Assembly (NCBI GenBank): GCA_903845315.1
Contig: CAIMWY010000047.1
Span: forward strand, 1 to 7,990
Direction of reading: 5' to 3'
Source: an uncultured Burkholderiales bacterium
GTDB taxonomy: Bacteria > Pseudomonadota > Gammaproteobacteria > Burkholderiales > Burkholderiaceae
DNA: 7,990 nt
Shown: piece after piece, positions 1 through 7,203 of the stretch
Layout: each line of letters opens with the position of its first letter
How positions within the stretch are numbered: the first letter of the stretch is position 1
Translations under genes and position numbers: made by a program
The notes under the pieces: generated by a model
Told to the model about the DNA's origin: nothing
What the model saw: the letters and a program-made list of their open reading frames with translations, nothing else
The model's database searches: none

Positions 1-654
<654 letters not shown>

Positions 655-666
655 GCCGCAAGCCGA

Positions 667-1938
667 TCAAGCCTCGGTGGTGAACACGGTCAGCACGCCG
701 GTGTAGCCGTACAGGTTTTGATGGGCAATTTCGCCGCCGGCAAAAAAGCCCACCAGCGGCACATCGCCCAAGGCACGGCGCACGATGTGCAGCTCGGCAC
801 TGGGCCCGCCAAAGTGCGGCCCGCCACGGCCCGCACAGCTGACATACACCGCACCGGCCATGCGCCGGGCGGGGTGCGGGCTGGCCGAGGTCTCGCCGCT
901 CAGCACACCCGCCAGTTCTGCCGACATGTCTTCAGGTTCCAGTGCTTCACGAATTTCAGCGCCTATCCGCATCAAATCTGCCCGCGCAGCGGCTACATTG
1001 CGCTCGCAAAACGTCAGCCGCATGCCCACCTCCACGGGCTGGGCCACCGCCACCGCACGCTGCGCAGGGTCTAAGCCAATGATGTGACGCACCAGCACCG
1101 CATCGCCAAACTCACCCGTACGCTTGATCGCCGCGTCATGCGCTGGCGCCAAGCCCACCAGCGTGGCGCGTACTTTGGTCAAGGCCTGTTGACGTTGCGC
1201 CAGGTCGATGTGCAGGTCACGCACCAACACATCCAAGGCGGGTTCGTCGTCCAAGGTCAACACCACATGGTTGTCCACCGACGTGATGATGTGAACAGGG
1301 CCAATCGGCAAACAGCCTTGCGTCACGCGCGACACCATGGACACCTCGGCATCAAAGGCCACACCGCTCAAGCCACCCAAAAACACGCCATCGGCCTTGC
1401 CTTGCCCTGCCATGTTGCCATCGCCGCGCTGGGCAAATTGCACCACCTGTTGGCGGCTAGAGGCCAAACCACCAAACACATAGCCACTGACCGTGCGTTG
1501 CGCCAGTTCGGCAATCAGTTCTGGCATATCCGGGGTTTGGGCATCGGCATGCAACAGCGCGGTGTGCGGCACAAAGTGGCTGCCACCTTGTCCACCCTGC
1601 ACCAGCGGTGCCACGCCACTGAACACCCGGTAGTGCTCGGGCGAGATGTCGCACAGCATCACGCTCAGCGCAGGCTCGTCAAAGTACTCCACGTTGTTGG
1701 CGGCTACGCCCACACCCACCGTGCCCGACCAGTCGGTGACTTCGGGCAACTCGGCGCTCACATAGCCCAGCAGCTCTTGCGCATATGGCGCGTAATGGTC
1801 GGTGATGTAGAGCAAGCCCAAAGGCGGCGCACTGGCGTATTCCGGCAAGGCCATGTGAGCGCGCAACTGCGCCAGCACCAAACCGGCGGCCATGCGCCAT
1901 TGCGGATGGGTGGCATGGCCGTAGGGAAACAACTTCAT
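667..1938 (-). CDS. FIST-domain (FIST_N/FIST_C) sensory protein
   Basis: This 423-residue protein resembles FIST-domain proteins, a family proposed to sense small ligands such as amino acids, usually tied to signal transduction. The N-terminal half (about 30-230) has the alternating hydrophobic strands and glycine-rich turns of FIST_N (LGLLYITDHYAP, SGTVGVGVAANNVEYF). The C-terminal half (about 240-420) has FIST_C features: VYVSCAGRGGPHFGG, then GFFAGGEIAHQNLYGYTGVL close to the end. No signal peptide, transmembrane segment, kinase or GGDEF domain is present, so it is a stand-alone cytoplasmic FIST protein. Its ATG overlaps the stop of the upstream phaM-like gene as ATGA (1935-1938), and no good Shine-Dalgarno precedes it, which suggests translational coupling. 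The stop lies 12 bases from that of convergent tgt. The ligand is unknown, and any link to PHA metabolism is inferred only from the neighbour. Confidence 0.88.
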   Translation of the reverse strand: MKLFPYGHATHPQWRMAAGLVLAQLRAHMALPEYASAPPLGLLYITDHYAPYAQELLGYVSAELPEVTDWSGTVGVGVAANNVEYFDEPALSVMLCDISPEHYRVFSGVAPLVQGGQGGSHFVPHTALLHADAQTPDMPELIAELAQRTVSGYVFGGLASSRQQVVQFAQRGDGNMAGQGKADGVFLGGLSGVAFDAEVSMVSRVTQGCLPIGPVHIITSVDNHVVLTLDDEPALDVLVRDLHIDLAQRQQALTKVRATLVGLAPAHDAAIKRTGEFGDAVLVRHIIGLDPAQRAVAVAQPVEVGMRLTFCERNVAAARADLMRIGAEIREALEPEDMSAELAGVLSGETSASPHPARRMAGAVYVSCAGRGGPHFGGPSAELHIVRRALGDVPLVGFFAGGEIAHQNLYGYTGVLTVFTTEA

Positions 1939-2648
1939 CGCTTGGGCTTGGCCGCAGCAGTTTTGCGCGTTGAGGATTTAGCAGCGGCTGTAGAACGCTT
2001 GCGGGTAGTCGTAGTTTTTTTGGCCGCAGCTGGGGGCGTTTTGCTGCTGGCGGCGCCTGCCGGCGCTTGCGCATGGACCGTGGCGCGATGCGCCATGTCG
2101 TGCATGGCATGGGTGGCGATGTGCTGAAACTGGTCGGTCAAGGCGCCCCACCAGTGGGCGGGGTCTACCCCGGCTGCGGCTTTGTTGGGGTTGGCTTTGT
2201 TGGGGTTGGCTTTGGCGGTCTTTTTGGATTTGGCCTGAGCGCTGGGCTCGTGATCGGCGGTGTGCGCTGGCTCTGCCGTTTGTGCAGGCGTCGGCTCACT
2301 CTGCGTGAAGGTGTACTTAGATTCAGGCTTGGCGTCTTGTTGCGGCTTCACCTTCAAAGACTCCGCCAAGTCTTGGAAGCTCATGTTCATGCCCTTCAAA
2401 GTAGCCAGCGTCATGCGCTGCACCTCGAGGGCTTGAATGGTGGCCCCCACGGCTTTGGCGTTTTGTTCTAGCCAGAAGTGCACCGTCTTCAGCTCTTGAA
2501 TGCGCTTGTCCAATTCTTCCGGGTCGAGCGTGGGCGCCACCCAGCCCGGCGCCGCGTTGGAGGCGCTGCCCCCGCCGGGCGTGAGGTTTTTCAAAAAATC
2601 AAAGCCCGGAACGAACTTGGTGAAATCAAAACCGCTGGGGTTGCTCAT
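1935..2648 (-). CDS. phaM: PhaM-like PHA granule regulatory protein
   Basis: The product has 237 residues and resembles PhaM of Ralstonia eutropha, which activates the PHA synthase PhaC and tethers PHA granules to the nucleoid. An N-terminal FDFTKFVPGFDFLKNL segment (7-22) is followed by the characteristic stretch LDPEELDKRIQELKTVHFWL (41-60) and IQALEVQRMTLATLKGM (71-87), probably a helical/coiled-coil oligomerisation region. The middle (100-160) is low complexity and contains a KANPN duplication. A second ordered patch, DPAHWWGALTDQF (162-174), leads to a Lys/Ala/Thr-rich tail (about 200-237, with AAAKKTTTTRKRS and AAAKPKR) like the histone-H1-like DNA-binding tail of PhaM. It has no signal peptide. 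The ATG at 2648 has a good ribosome site. It is translationally coupled to the FIST gene downstream and sits 66 bases after the copper chaperone gene. The family call is fairly secure; the role in this organism is inferred. Confidence 0.85.
   Translation of the reverse strand: MSNPSGFDFTKFVPGFDFLKNLTPGGGSASNAAPGWVAPTLDPEELDKRIQELKTVHFWLEQNAKAVGATIQALEVQRMTLATLKGMNMSFQDLAESLKVKPQQDAKPESKYTFTQSEPTPAQTAEPAHTADHEPSAQAKSKKTAKANPNKANPNKAAAGVDPAHWWGALTDQFQHIATHAMHDMAHRATVHAQAPAGAASSKTPPAAAKKTTTTRKRSTAAAKSSTRKTAAAKPKR
2181..2210. repeat. Perfect 15-base tandem duplication inside the phaM-like gene
   Basis: The unit tttgttggggttggc occurs twice back to back (2181-2195 and 2196-2210), followed by a four-base start of a third copy. 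It is in frame and encodes a duplicated five-residue block, giving KANPNKANPNKA (about residues 146-157). This lies in the flexible low-complexity linker, so copy-number change would only alter linker length. Confidence 0.9.
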
Positions 2649-2653
2649 GCGTG

Positions 2654-2659
2654 TCTCCT
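2654..2659 (-). promoter_or_regulatory. Ribosome binding site of the PhaM-like gene
   Basis: On the minus strand AGGAGA stands 5 bases before the ATG at 2648. It is the strongest Shine-Dalgarno match in the window and fixes the start at MSNPSGFDF. Its strength contrasts with the FIST gene, which has no comparable site. Confidence 0.75.
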
Positions 2660-2714
2660 GAAGGAAGTGTGTGCATGGATTAAACCAAACCTAAACGCCC
2701 AAGCCGCTGACAGC

Positions 2715-3197
2715 TCAGTGCTTGTGGTCGCCATGCATGCGGTCATGGGCCATGGCTGGCATCTGTGCACTCACAGGCAGTTTGACCTCGATATTGGTTT
2801 TGACACCCTTGGCATCTAGAAACACCAAGGTCACGGGGACTGTGCTGTCTTTGAGGATAGGGGCTTTGAGGTCCATCAACATCACGTGATAGCTGCCTGG
2901 CTTGAGTTCGACGGCTTTGCCTGCAGGCAAGTCCAAGCCATTGGGCAAGGCCGCCATCTTCATGATGTCTTTGTCCATTTTCATTTCATGAATCTCGGCC
3001 ACGCCAGCCACGGGGCTACTCACGCCCACCAGCTTTGCGTTCTCTTTGGCGGTGAGCTTCATGAAAGCACCGGTGGCTTTTTGACCGGGCACGGTGGCAC
3101 GGGCCCAAGCGTCGGTGATGGTGACGTTTTGCGCGAAAGCGCTGGCAGCGCAAGCAGCGCCAAGTGCGGCGGTGATGAGGTGTTTAGAAAATTTCAT
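2715..3197 (-). CDS. PCu(A)C-type periplasmic copper(I) chaperone
   Basis: This 160-residue exported protein is of the PCu(A)C (DUF461) family, which carries Cu(I) in the periplasm, typically to the Cu-A or Cu-B sites of cytochrome c oxidase, often working with Sco and TlpA-like thiol reductases. It has a signal peptide MKFSKHLITAALGAACAASAFA with likely cleavage AFA|Q after residue 22. The mature domain opens with ITDAWARATVPGQKATGAFM, a family hallmark. The copper motif is H70-(10 residues)-M81-(22 residues)-H104-x-M106, within one residue of the published H(M)X10MX21HXM pattern; M72, M74 and M79 add further Met ligands. The C-terminus (146-160) is Met/His-rich (MPAMAHDRMHGDHKH). An in-frame TTG exists four codons upstream, but the ATG at 3197 has a proper GGAGA site, so it was chosen. 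The gene follows the thioredoxin-like gene after only 21 bases, pointing to co-transcription. Confidence 0.92.
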   Translation of the reverse strand: MKFSKHLITAALGAACAASAFAQNVTITDAWARATVPGQKATGAFMKLTAKENAKLVGVSSPVAGVAEIHEMKMDKDIMKMAALPNGLDLPAGKAVELKPGSYHVMLMDLKAPILKDSTVPVTLVFLDAKGVKTNIEVKLPVSAQMPAMAHDRMHGDHKH

Positions 3198-3202
3198 GCA
3201 TA

Positions 3203-3207
3203 TCTCC
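3203..3207 (-). promoter_or_regulatory. Ribosome binding site of the copper chaperone gene
   Basis: GGAGA on the minus strand lies 5 bases before the ATG at 3197. It decides the start: the alternative in-frame TTG at 3209-3207 overlaps this site and has no Shine-Dalgarno of its own at normal distance. Confidence 0.7.
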
Positions 3208-3218
3208 AAAAAGAAAAT

Positions 3219-3728
3219 TTATAAAAGCCAACGCTTCAACATGCTTGGCGAAGGTGGGCCGATTGTTTTTTGCAAACCACCATGACGATCAATCAACACA
3301 ATGAAGGGCGTTACATTGGGCCATTGAGGATCAACACTTTCACGAATCGCTGGTTCAAAACCATCAAAAGAATATAACTGCGTGAGGCCACTAAAGTGAC
3401 TGGCATGCCGCAAAGCCTGTTTGCCACTGACATCCATCATGACTGCAGCCAAGTCGATCCTCTTCCCATGTTTTTTCACTGTCCTATTGAGAACCTCAAA
3501 GGCTTCAGGACATGTACTGCAATAAGAAGTGGTGAATAAATAGGCCATGGGTCGAGGGCCTTGCTTGACAAGATTTGTCCATGTTGTTTCATCAAATGAT
3601 CGAACAACAAGGGCGGAAGTTTTTGCTGGGGTGCCAACAGCGCGGTCATGTTGCGCCAAAGACATCAGAGGCGCGCCCAGTTGAAACAATACCAAAGACA
3701 GAACGACGTGTTTAAAAAATAATTTCAT
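3219..3728 (-). CDS. Exported thioredoxin-fold protein with CSTC site
   Basis: The product has 169 residues. An N-terminal signal peptide (about 1-25, ending MSLA|QH) should send it to the periplasm. The mature part is a single thioredoxin-like domain: strand AYLFTTSY leads into C70-S-T-C73-P, followed by a helix (EAFEVLNRTVKKHGKR) and strand IDLAAVMMDVSG, and the expected cis-proline is in NVTPFIVLIDRHGG (P141). It lacks the CxxxC plus His pattern of Sco proteins, so it is more like a TlpA-type thiol reductase than a Sco copper protein. A role in keeping the cysteines of the CECC propeller, or of cuproenzyme sites, reduced for metal loading is inferred. The frame stays open upstream to 3824, but the ATG at 3728 begins a good signal peptide and was chosen; it overlaps the end of the propeller gene by 17 bases. 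The Shine-Dalgarno is weak, consistent with translational coupling. The copper chaperone follows after 21 bases. Confidence 0.82.
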   Translation of the reverse strand: MKLFFKHVVLSLVLFQLGAPLMSLAQHDRAVGTPAKTSALVVRSFDETTWTNLVKQGPRPMAYLFTTSYCSTCPEAFEVLNRTVKKHGKRIDLAAVMMDVSGKQALRHASHFSGLTQLYSFDGFEPAIRESVDPQWPNVTPFIVLIDRHGGLQKTIGPPSPSMLKRWLL

Positions 3729-4932
3729 ATGCTTTGATATCTTCAGATAGACGCCAGACCACTGCCATTCGAGAGCCAAGTTGAACCAGGCGCGGATGAT
3801 CGTTATTTCCAGCAGTCTCGGCAATATTTTTTAATTCAAATGATTTCCCACTGTCACGTGATAACCAAGCTTTCAAGCTGGTCCTTTTACCCTCAGAGCT
3901 GCGCCAGACGATAGCTACGTTTTCCTTGTAAGACATCACGTCGGCATGTTCAGCCCGTGCATCAGGAAGCATTGTTAAGGTGTGAGCCAATGGCTCCCCT
4001 ATGGCGCTCAGTCTTGCATACCTCACCCCTCCAACGGTCTGATCTTTCTCTTGGCGCAGTCCAAACCAAACCGCGTGATACCCGCCCTTTGTCTCTGTGG
4101 CATTCAATGCAAGGCCTGGTCCATGATGGGGACACGCATTAATTTTCCAATCGTCATAGCTAGCACGTGTGATTTGGTTAATTTGGTTAGGCAGTTTGGT
4201 CTCAACGCTCGACAATGCATGGTCGCGCGTTTGCTCTCCAAAAATATGGCGCCACATTGCCTGTAACTCACCCGCTTGGTTCTGAGCCAATGCAATACGA
4301 CAACATTCACACGAATGATCTGCCACTTTGGTATCAGGCTCAAACGTAGCGCCTCCATCTCGCGAGACATTTCTGTAAATAGCTGCACCCACATAGCTTT
4401 TGCCTGAGTTGCGCGGCGGTTGATCACGCTTATCTATCCAGAGCGTGTGCAAATCACCTTTGGCATCAAACGCAATGGACTCAAATCGATGCGTGATTTC
4501 TTGCCGATCTTGATGGACGGTGAAAGGTGCAGAAAAGGTCTTGCCGCCATCTGTACTGCGTAGCATTCGAATGAAACCCGTATATGGCTTAGCAAGTGGC
4601 TGGGTGTAGCTGATGACAACCCAACCGTTTGGACCAAAGGCAATTTTTGGACGGTTCTCACCATCAGCGGAGACTTCATCTGATCCAGTATCAAGAATCT
4701 GAGGCGAAGAGAACTCAATCGGGCCTGGAAATGTCGTGTGTTTCACGAACATTTTTCCACCCGAATCAAGCCCTACAACCCAAAGCCGTCCATCTGGACT
4801 GAAAGCTGCCCCCATGGAAAGCTGCGGTCGCCGACTGGATGCAACATGCGTATGTTGCGCCAAGCTATGCACTGAGCTGCACAAGATCACAGCGAGTGCG
4901 ATCAATTTGGAGAACCATGGGGGTATTTTCAT
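3712..4932 (-). CDS. Exported Asp-box (BNR/sialidase-like) beta-propeller with CECC motif
   Basis: This 406-residue protein has a signal peptide (about 1-25, LAVILCSSVHSLA|QH). Three clear Asp boxes (S-x-D-x-G-x-x-F) occur at STDGGKTF (126-133), SRDGGATF (190-197) and SRDSGKSF (358-365), with weaker copies between them, so a sialidase-type beta-propeller is expected. Sialidase activity is doubtful: no F/YRIP motif is seen. Instead there is a cluster C208-E-C210-C211-R, and a further Cys in DDWKINACPHHGPGL (C267, then H269 and H270). From memory, CECCR followed by a CP..GP segment recurs in a group of bacterial proteins annotated only as exo-alpha-sialidase-like, and it looks like a metal or thiol site. 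The gene lies 16 bases after the TonB receptor stop and overlaps the thioredoxin-like gene, so periplasmic metal (copper) handling is the favoured inference. An ATG at 4962 is an alternative start overlapping the receptor gene; 4932 was chosen because it starts a compact signal peptide. Its ribosome site is weak. Confidence 0.8.
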   Translation of the reverse strand: MKIPPWFSKLIALAVILCSSVHSLAQHTHVASSRRPQLSMGAAFSPDGRLWVVGLDSGGKMFVKHTTFPGPIEFSSPQILDTGSDEVSADGENRPKIAFGPNGWVVISYTQPLAKPYTGFIRMLRSTDGGKTFSAPFTVHQDRQEITHRFESIAFDAKGDLHTLWIDKRDQPPRNSGKSYVGAAIYRNVSRDGGATFEPDTKVADHSCECCRIALAQNQAGELQAMWRHIFGEQTRDHALSSVETKLPNQINQITRASYDDWKINACPHHGPGLALNATETKGGYHAVWFGLRQEKDQTVGGVRYARLSAIGEPLAHTLTMLPDARAEHADVMSYKENVAIVWRSSEGKRTSLKAWLSRDSGKSFELKNIAETAGNNDHPRLVQLGSRMAVVWRLSEDIKAYEIIF

Positions 4933-4948
4933 TTTCGAATGACCTGAT

Positions 4949-7072
4949 TTACCAGCGAACATCTACACCTGTGTAAAAAGCTCTGGGCAAGGCGGGCGAG
5001 AACACAGCGGTACTCGAAGAAACAGATGCGCTGTCTGCGTACCTCTTATCTGTCAAATTAGTGATACGACCAAAAAGGTTTACGTCCTTAGTCAAGGAAT
5101 GGCTCACCCTTAGGTTGAAAACTTCGTGCCCTTCGTACTTACCATAGCTAGGACTATTGGTTGCCTCAAGCCAGTAGGAACCGAGGTGAATCCATTCCAA
5201 TTGCGCCAAATTCTGGCTATTGGGACGCCAGGTTAGACGAGTGTTGGCGATGGTTTTTGGGGCAGCCTCCATCGTCTTTCCTGAGTAATCGGCGCTGGAA
5301 GTGACCCAATCAATGTACTTATGACTGGCAAAGCTCAATGCACTGTCCACTCGCCAAGCCTTATCCAAATTAGTCCCCAAAGCAAACTCAACCCCCTGAT
5401 GCTGTGTCTTGCCGGCGTTCACTGAAGTTGTCACGTTGGTAGCTAAATCCTTTTGCGACACCAAGTCATCGTATTTCTCCAAGCGATAGGCCACGATGTC
5501 GTAGTCGATACCTGAAGAAGAACCACGCACACCAAATTCAGACTGCTTGGCGAGGATTGGTTTCAAACTCAAAGCCAGTAGCGCCTTGGCGCTGGCAAGG
5601 GCTGTAGTAGTGTCGTTTCCAGCCCTAAACAATTGCGATTCCGAGGGCACCCTAAAACCCTGATTGTGCGACGCGTACAAACTTGTTTTAGAGTCAAGCA
5701 AATGTGTCAATCCAAGCTTTGGCGAAGCACGGCTAAATGATTTTTGGGTATCCGCAGTTTGACCGTAATACTTACCTCCGGCAAGGACGTTGCTTGAAAG
5801 ATGATTATCTAAGTCAAAAGTAATGTGGTCATATCGCAGACCCATCGTCACAGAAGTCTTGTCGCTTGGTTGCAGTTGTATGTGCGAGTAAATTGACTCA
5901 GATTGAAAAACAACGTTGTAGTCGTAAATTCGGGAGCCGACCGTGTACCCCGTGTAATTCGTGTTGGCTCCTGTCCCTGTTTTGGTCAAAGTCAATGCAT
6001 CTTCTGTGCGGGACCCTGGACTTCTCTCAGCATCAAAACCCATGATCAATCTCGTCTTCCACGCTCCGCCTAAGTCCTTTCTCCACTTCGTCAAAATACC
6101 AAGTGAAGTCACAGCGGTGTTTTCAATACGAGGGTCTGAACTCAGGTTGTAGGAACCGTTCAGATCCATCTTGTTGTATCGGGCATACGGCGTGACAGTG
6201 AACACATCGTCGCCTTGGTAATGGGTAATTTCACTAGAAAGTCTCACCGCCTCCACCTTACGGTAAGCTATTGAAAAATTATTTTTAGTCGGGTTGTTTT
6301 CATAATCGGCGCGGGTCAGCGATGAATTCGCACCCGTTTGCTGATCAATGTTTGTATAACCCAATATGGTCTTGACAAACGTGTTGTTGTCTATGACTTG
6401 GTCCCAGCGGAAATTCGCACTGGTTCGGTCATAGCCCGTCGTGTCACGCCATCCATCCGTATGCGAGCGGTTGACGCTAATTCGAAGTCCTCCGTCTTGG
6501 TCAGCGCCAAAGGTCCCATCAGCCAATACTCGCTTCCATCCAAAACTACCAACCTCAACGGTTGTACTCACACCATTTGTTTTTTCAGGTGCTCGTGTAA
6601 TGATATTTACAGTCCCCGCAATAGCATCTGATCCATACAGCGCTGACCCTGGCCCACGAATGACTTCAACAGCGGCTGCTTGAGGGATATTGACTTCATA
6701 AAGTGCGTTGTGATTAAAGAACCCAGTTGCGCGCGTAGGAATGCCATCTTCAAGGTAGAGATATACGGGATTTGTCGAGAACGGTTGGCGGATGGACATG
6801 TTGTGTCCCTCACCATTCGTGACCCCAACTGCGACCCCAGGCACTTGTCCAAGCAGTTCTTGAGGATGCGTAGGGCCGATGAGGCGAATGGACTCTTGCG
6901 AAATCACGCCAATCGAAGCTGGGGTTTCCTTGATCGTGCTCTTCTCTTTGGTGGAAGTCACTGTAATGGCATCCAAAAAGGATTCTGTTTCTTTGTTGTG
7001 TTGCGCTTGCACAGACGACGCCATGAGCGAAAGCGTCAAAACAGTTATTGAATTGGGTTTGAATTTTTTCAT
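4949..7072 (-). CDS. TonB-dependent outer-membrane receptor
   Basis: This 707-residue gated outer-membrane transporter is powered by TonB-ExbBD. It has a signal peptide (MKKFKPNSITVLTLSLMASSVQA|QH, cleavage near 23), a TonB-box-like DAITVTST (34-41), and a plug domain to about 160 with ETPASIGVISQESI, YLYLEDGIPTRATGFFNHNA and VEVIRGPGSALYGSDAIAGT. A long beta-barrel of alternating strands follows, with LYASHNQGFRVPSE and NLTDKRYA, and it ends in a C-terminal Trp (FYTGVDVRW) as outer-membrane barrels do. The length is normal for the family. The substrate cannot be read directly. Context (copper chaperone, Cys-containing propeller) suggests copper or a copper complex, but a siderophore is possible. 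The protein contains no cysteine; one HxM (H90-N-M92) is in the plug. Start: the ATG at 7072 begins the signal peptide, with only a weak GAAAG upstream; the frame stays open to an ATG at 7207 that overlaps the regulator's stop. GC is well below that of tgt. Confidence 0.93.
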   Translation of the reverse strand: MKKFKPNSITVLTLSLMASSVQAQHNKETESFLDAITVTSTKEKSTIKETPASIGVISQESIRLIGPTHPQELLGQVPGVAVGVTNGEGHNMSIRQPFSTNPVYLYLEDGIPTRATGFFNHNALYEVNIPQAAAVEVIRGPGSALYGSDAIAGTVNIITRAPEKTNGVSTTVEVGSFGWKRVLADGTFGADQDGGLRISVNRSHTDGWRDTTGYDRTSANFRWDQVIDNNTFVKTILGYTNIDQQTGANSSLTRADYENNPTKNNFSIAYRKVEAVRLSSEITHYQGDDVFTVTPYARYNKMDLNGSYNLSSDPRIENTAVTSLGILTKWRKDLGGAWKTRLIMGFDAERSPGSRTEDALTLTKTGTGANTNYTGYTVGSRIYDYNVVFQSESIYSHIQLQPSDKTSVTMGLRYDHITFDLDNHLSSNVLAGGKYYGQTADTQKSFSRASPKLGLTHLLDSKTSLYASHNQGFRVPSESQLFRAGNDTTTALASAKALLALSLKPILAKQSEFGVRGSSSGIDYDIVAYRLEKYDDLVSQKDLATNVTTSVNAGKTQHQGVEFALGTNLDKAWRVDSALSFASHKYIDWVTSSADYSGKTMEAAPKTIANTRLTWRPNSQNLAQLEWIHLGSYWLEATNSPSYGKYEGHEVFNLRVSHSLTKDVNLFGRITNLTDKRYADSASVSSSTAVFSPALPRAFYTGVDVRW

Positions 7073-7203
7073 TTTTTTACTTTCTATATATTCGTGATGC
7101 GGTTGGTTCACATGTGTCACGGCTTGCTGTTCGTGCTGATTTAGGTGTTTTGCAAGGCGCTGGCGCAGCGTCTTGGGCAGAAAAAGTTTCCTCGCCATGT
7201 CCT
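7073..7203 (-). other. Gap between regulator and receptor genes (possible leader or promoter region)
   Basis: These 131 bases separate the regulator stop from the chosen receptor start. They are open in the receptor frame throughout, which leaves an N-terminal extension possible (see findings). The end near the receptor start is AT-rich, with TATATA and A-runs on the minus strand, but no -35/-10 pair with acceptable spacing was found and TATATA is too close to the ATG to leave a normal leader. One 8-base palindrome lies inside (7109-7116). No hairpin-plus-T-run terminator is visible. Confidence 0.5.
7109..7116. promoter_or_regulatory. Palindrome CACATGTG, candidate operator
   Basis: A perfect 8-base palindrome sits 37 bases upstream of the chosen receptor ATG. 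An outer partial inverted repeat surrounds it asymmetrically: CGTGA at 7093-7097 and TCACG at 7117-7121. It does not match the Fnr consensus TTGAT-N4-ATCAA or the Crp consensus TGTGA-N6-TCACA. Binding by the adjacent Crp/Fnr-like regulator is a guess based only on position. Confidence 0.25.

Noticed and set aside
1679..2110. A 143-codon minus-strand frame overlapping the FIST/phaM junction
   Set aside because: It is an out-of-frame shadow of the two real genes, low in complexity, with no domain or ribosome site.
1084..2127. A 347-codon open frame on the plus strand opposite the FIST gene
   Set aside because: It is rich in His, Gln and Arg with no recognisable domain, and lies wholly opposite a well-supported FIST gene and part of phaM. 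Long antisense frames are expected in GC-rich coding DNA.
3198..3260. TATAAA near the chaperone start (minus strand) as a separate promoter
   Set aside because: The nearest -35-like TTGAAG is only 11 bases away, and the AT-rich element overlaps the upstream gene's stop.
3219..3728. Calling the thioredoxin-like protein Sco/SenC
   Set aside because: Sco proteins have CxxxC and a distal His ligand. Here the site is CSTC with a cis-proline, as in thioredoxins.
3712..4932. Calling the propeller a true sialidase
   Set aside because: Asp boxes only show the fold. No F/YRIP motif was seen, there are no glycan-utilisation genes nearby, and the Cys cluster is not a sialidase feature.
6340..6352. GATCAA-containing and TTGAT-containing stretches as Fnr boxes
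   Set aside because: All occurrences lie inside coding sequence, and none has both half-sites with the correct spacing.
7064..7078. Homopolymer runs around the receptor ATG as a phase-variation switch
   Set aside because: The runs are only 6 and 7 bases and flank the start codon. That is too short for convincing slipped-strand switching.
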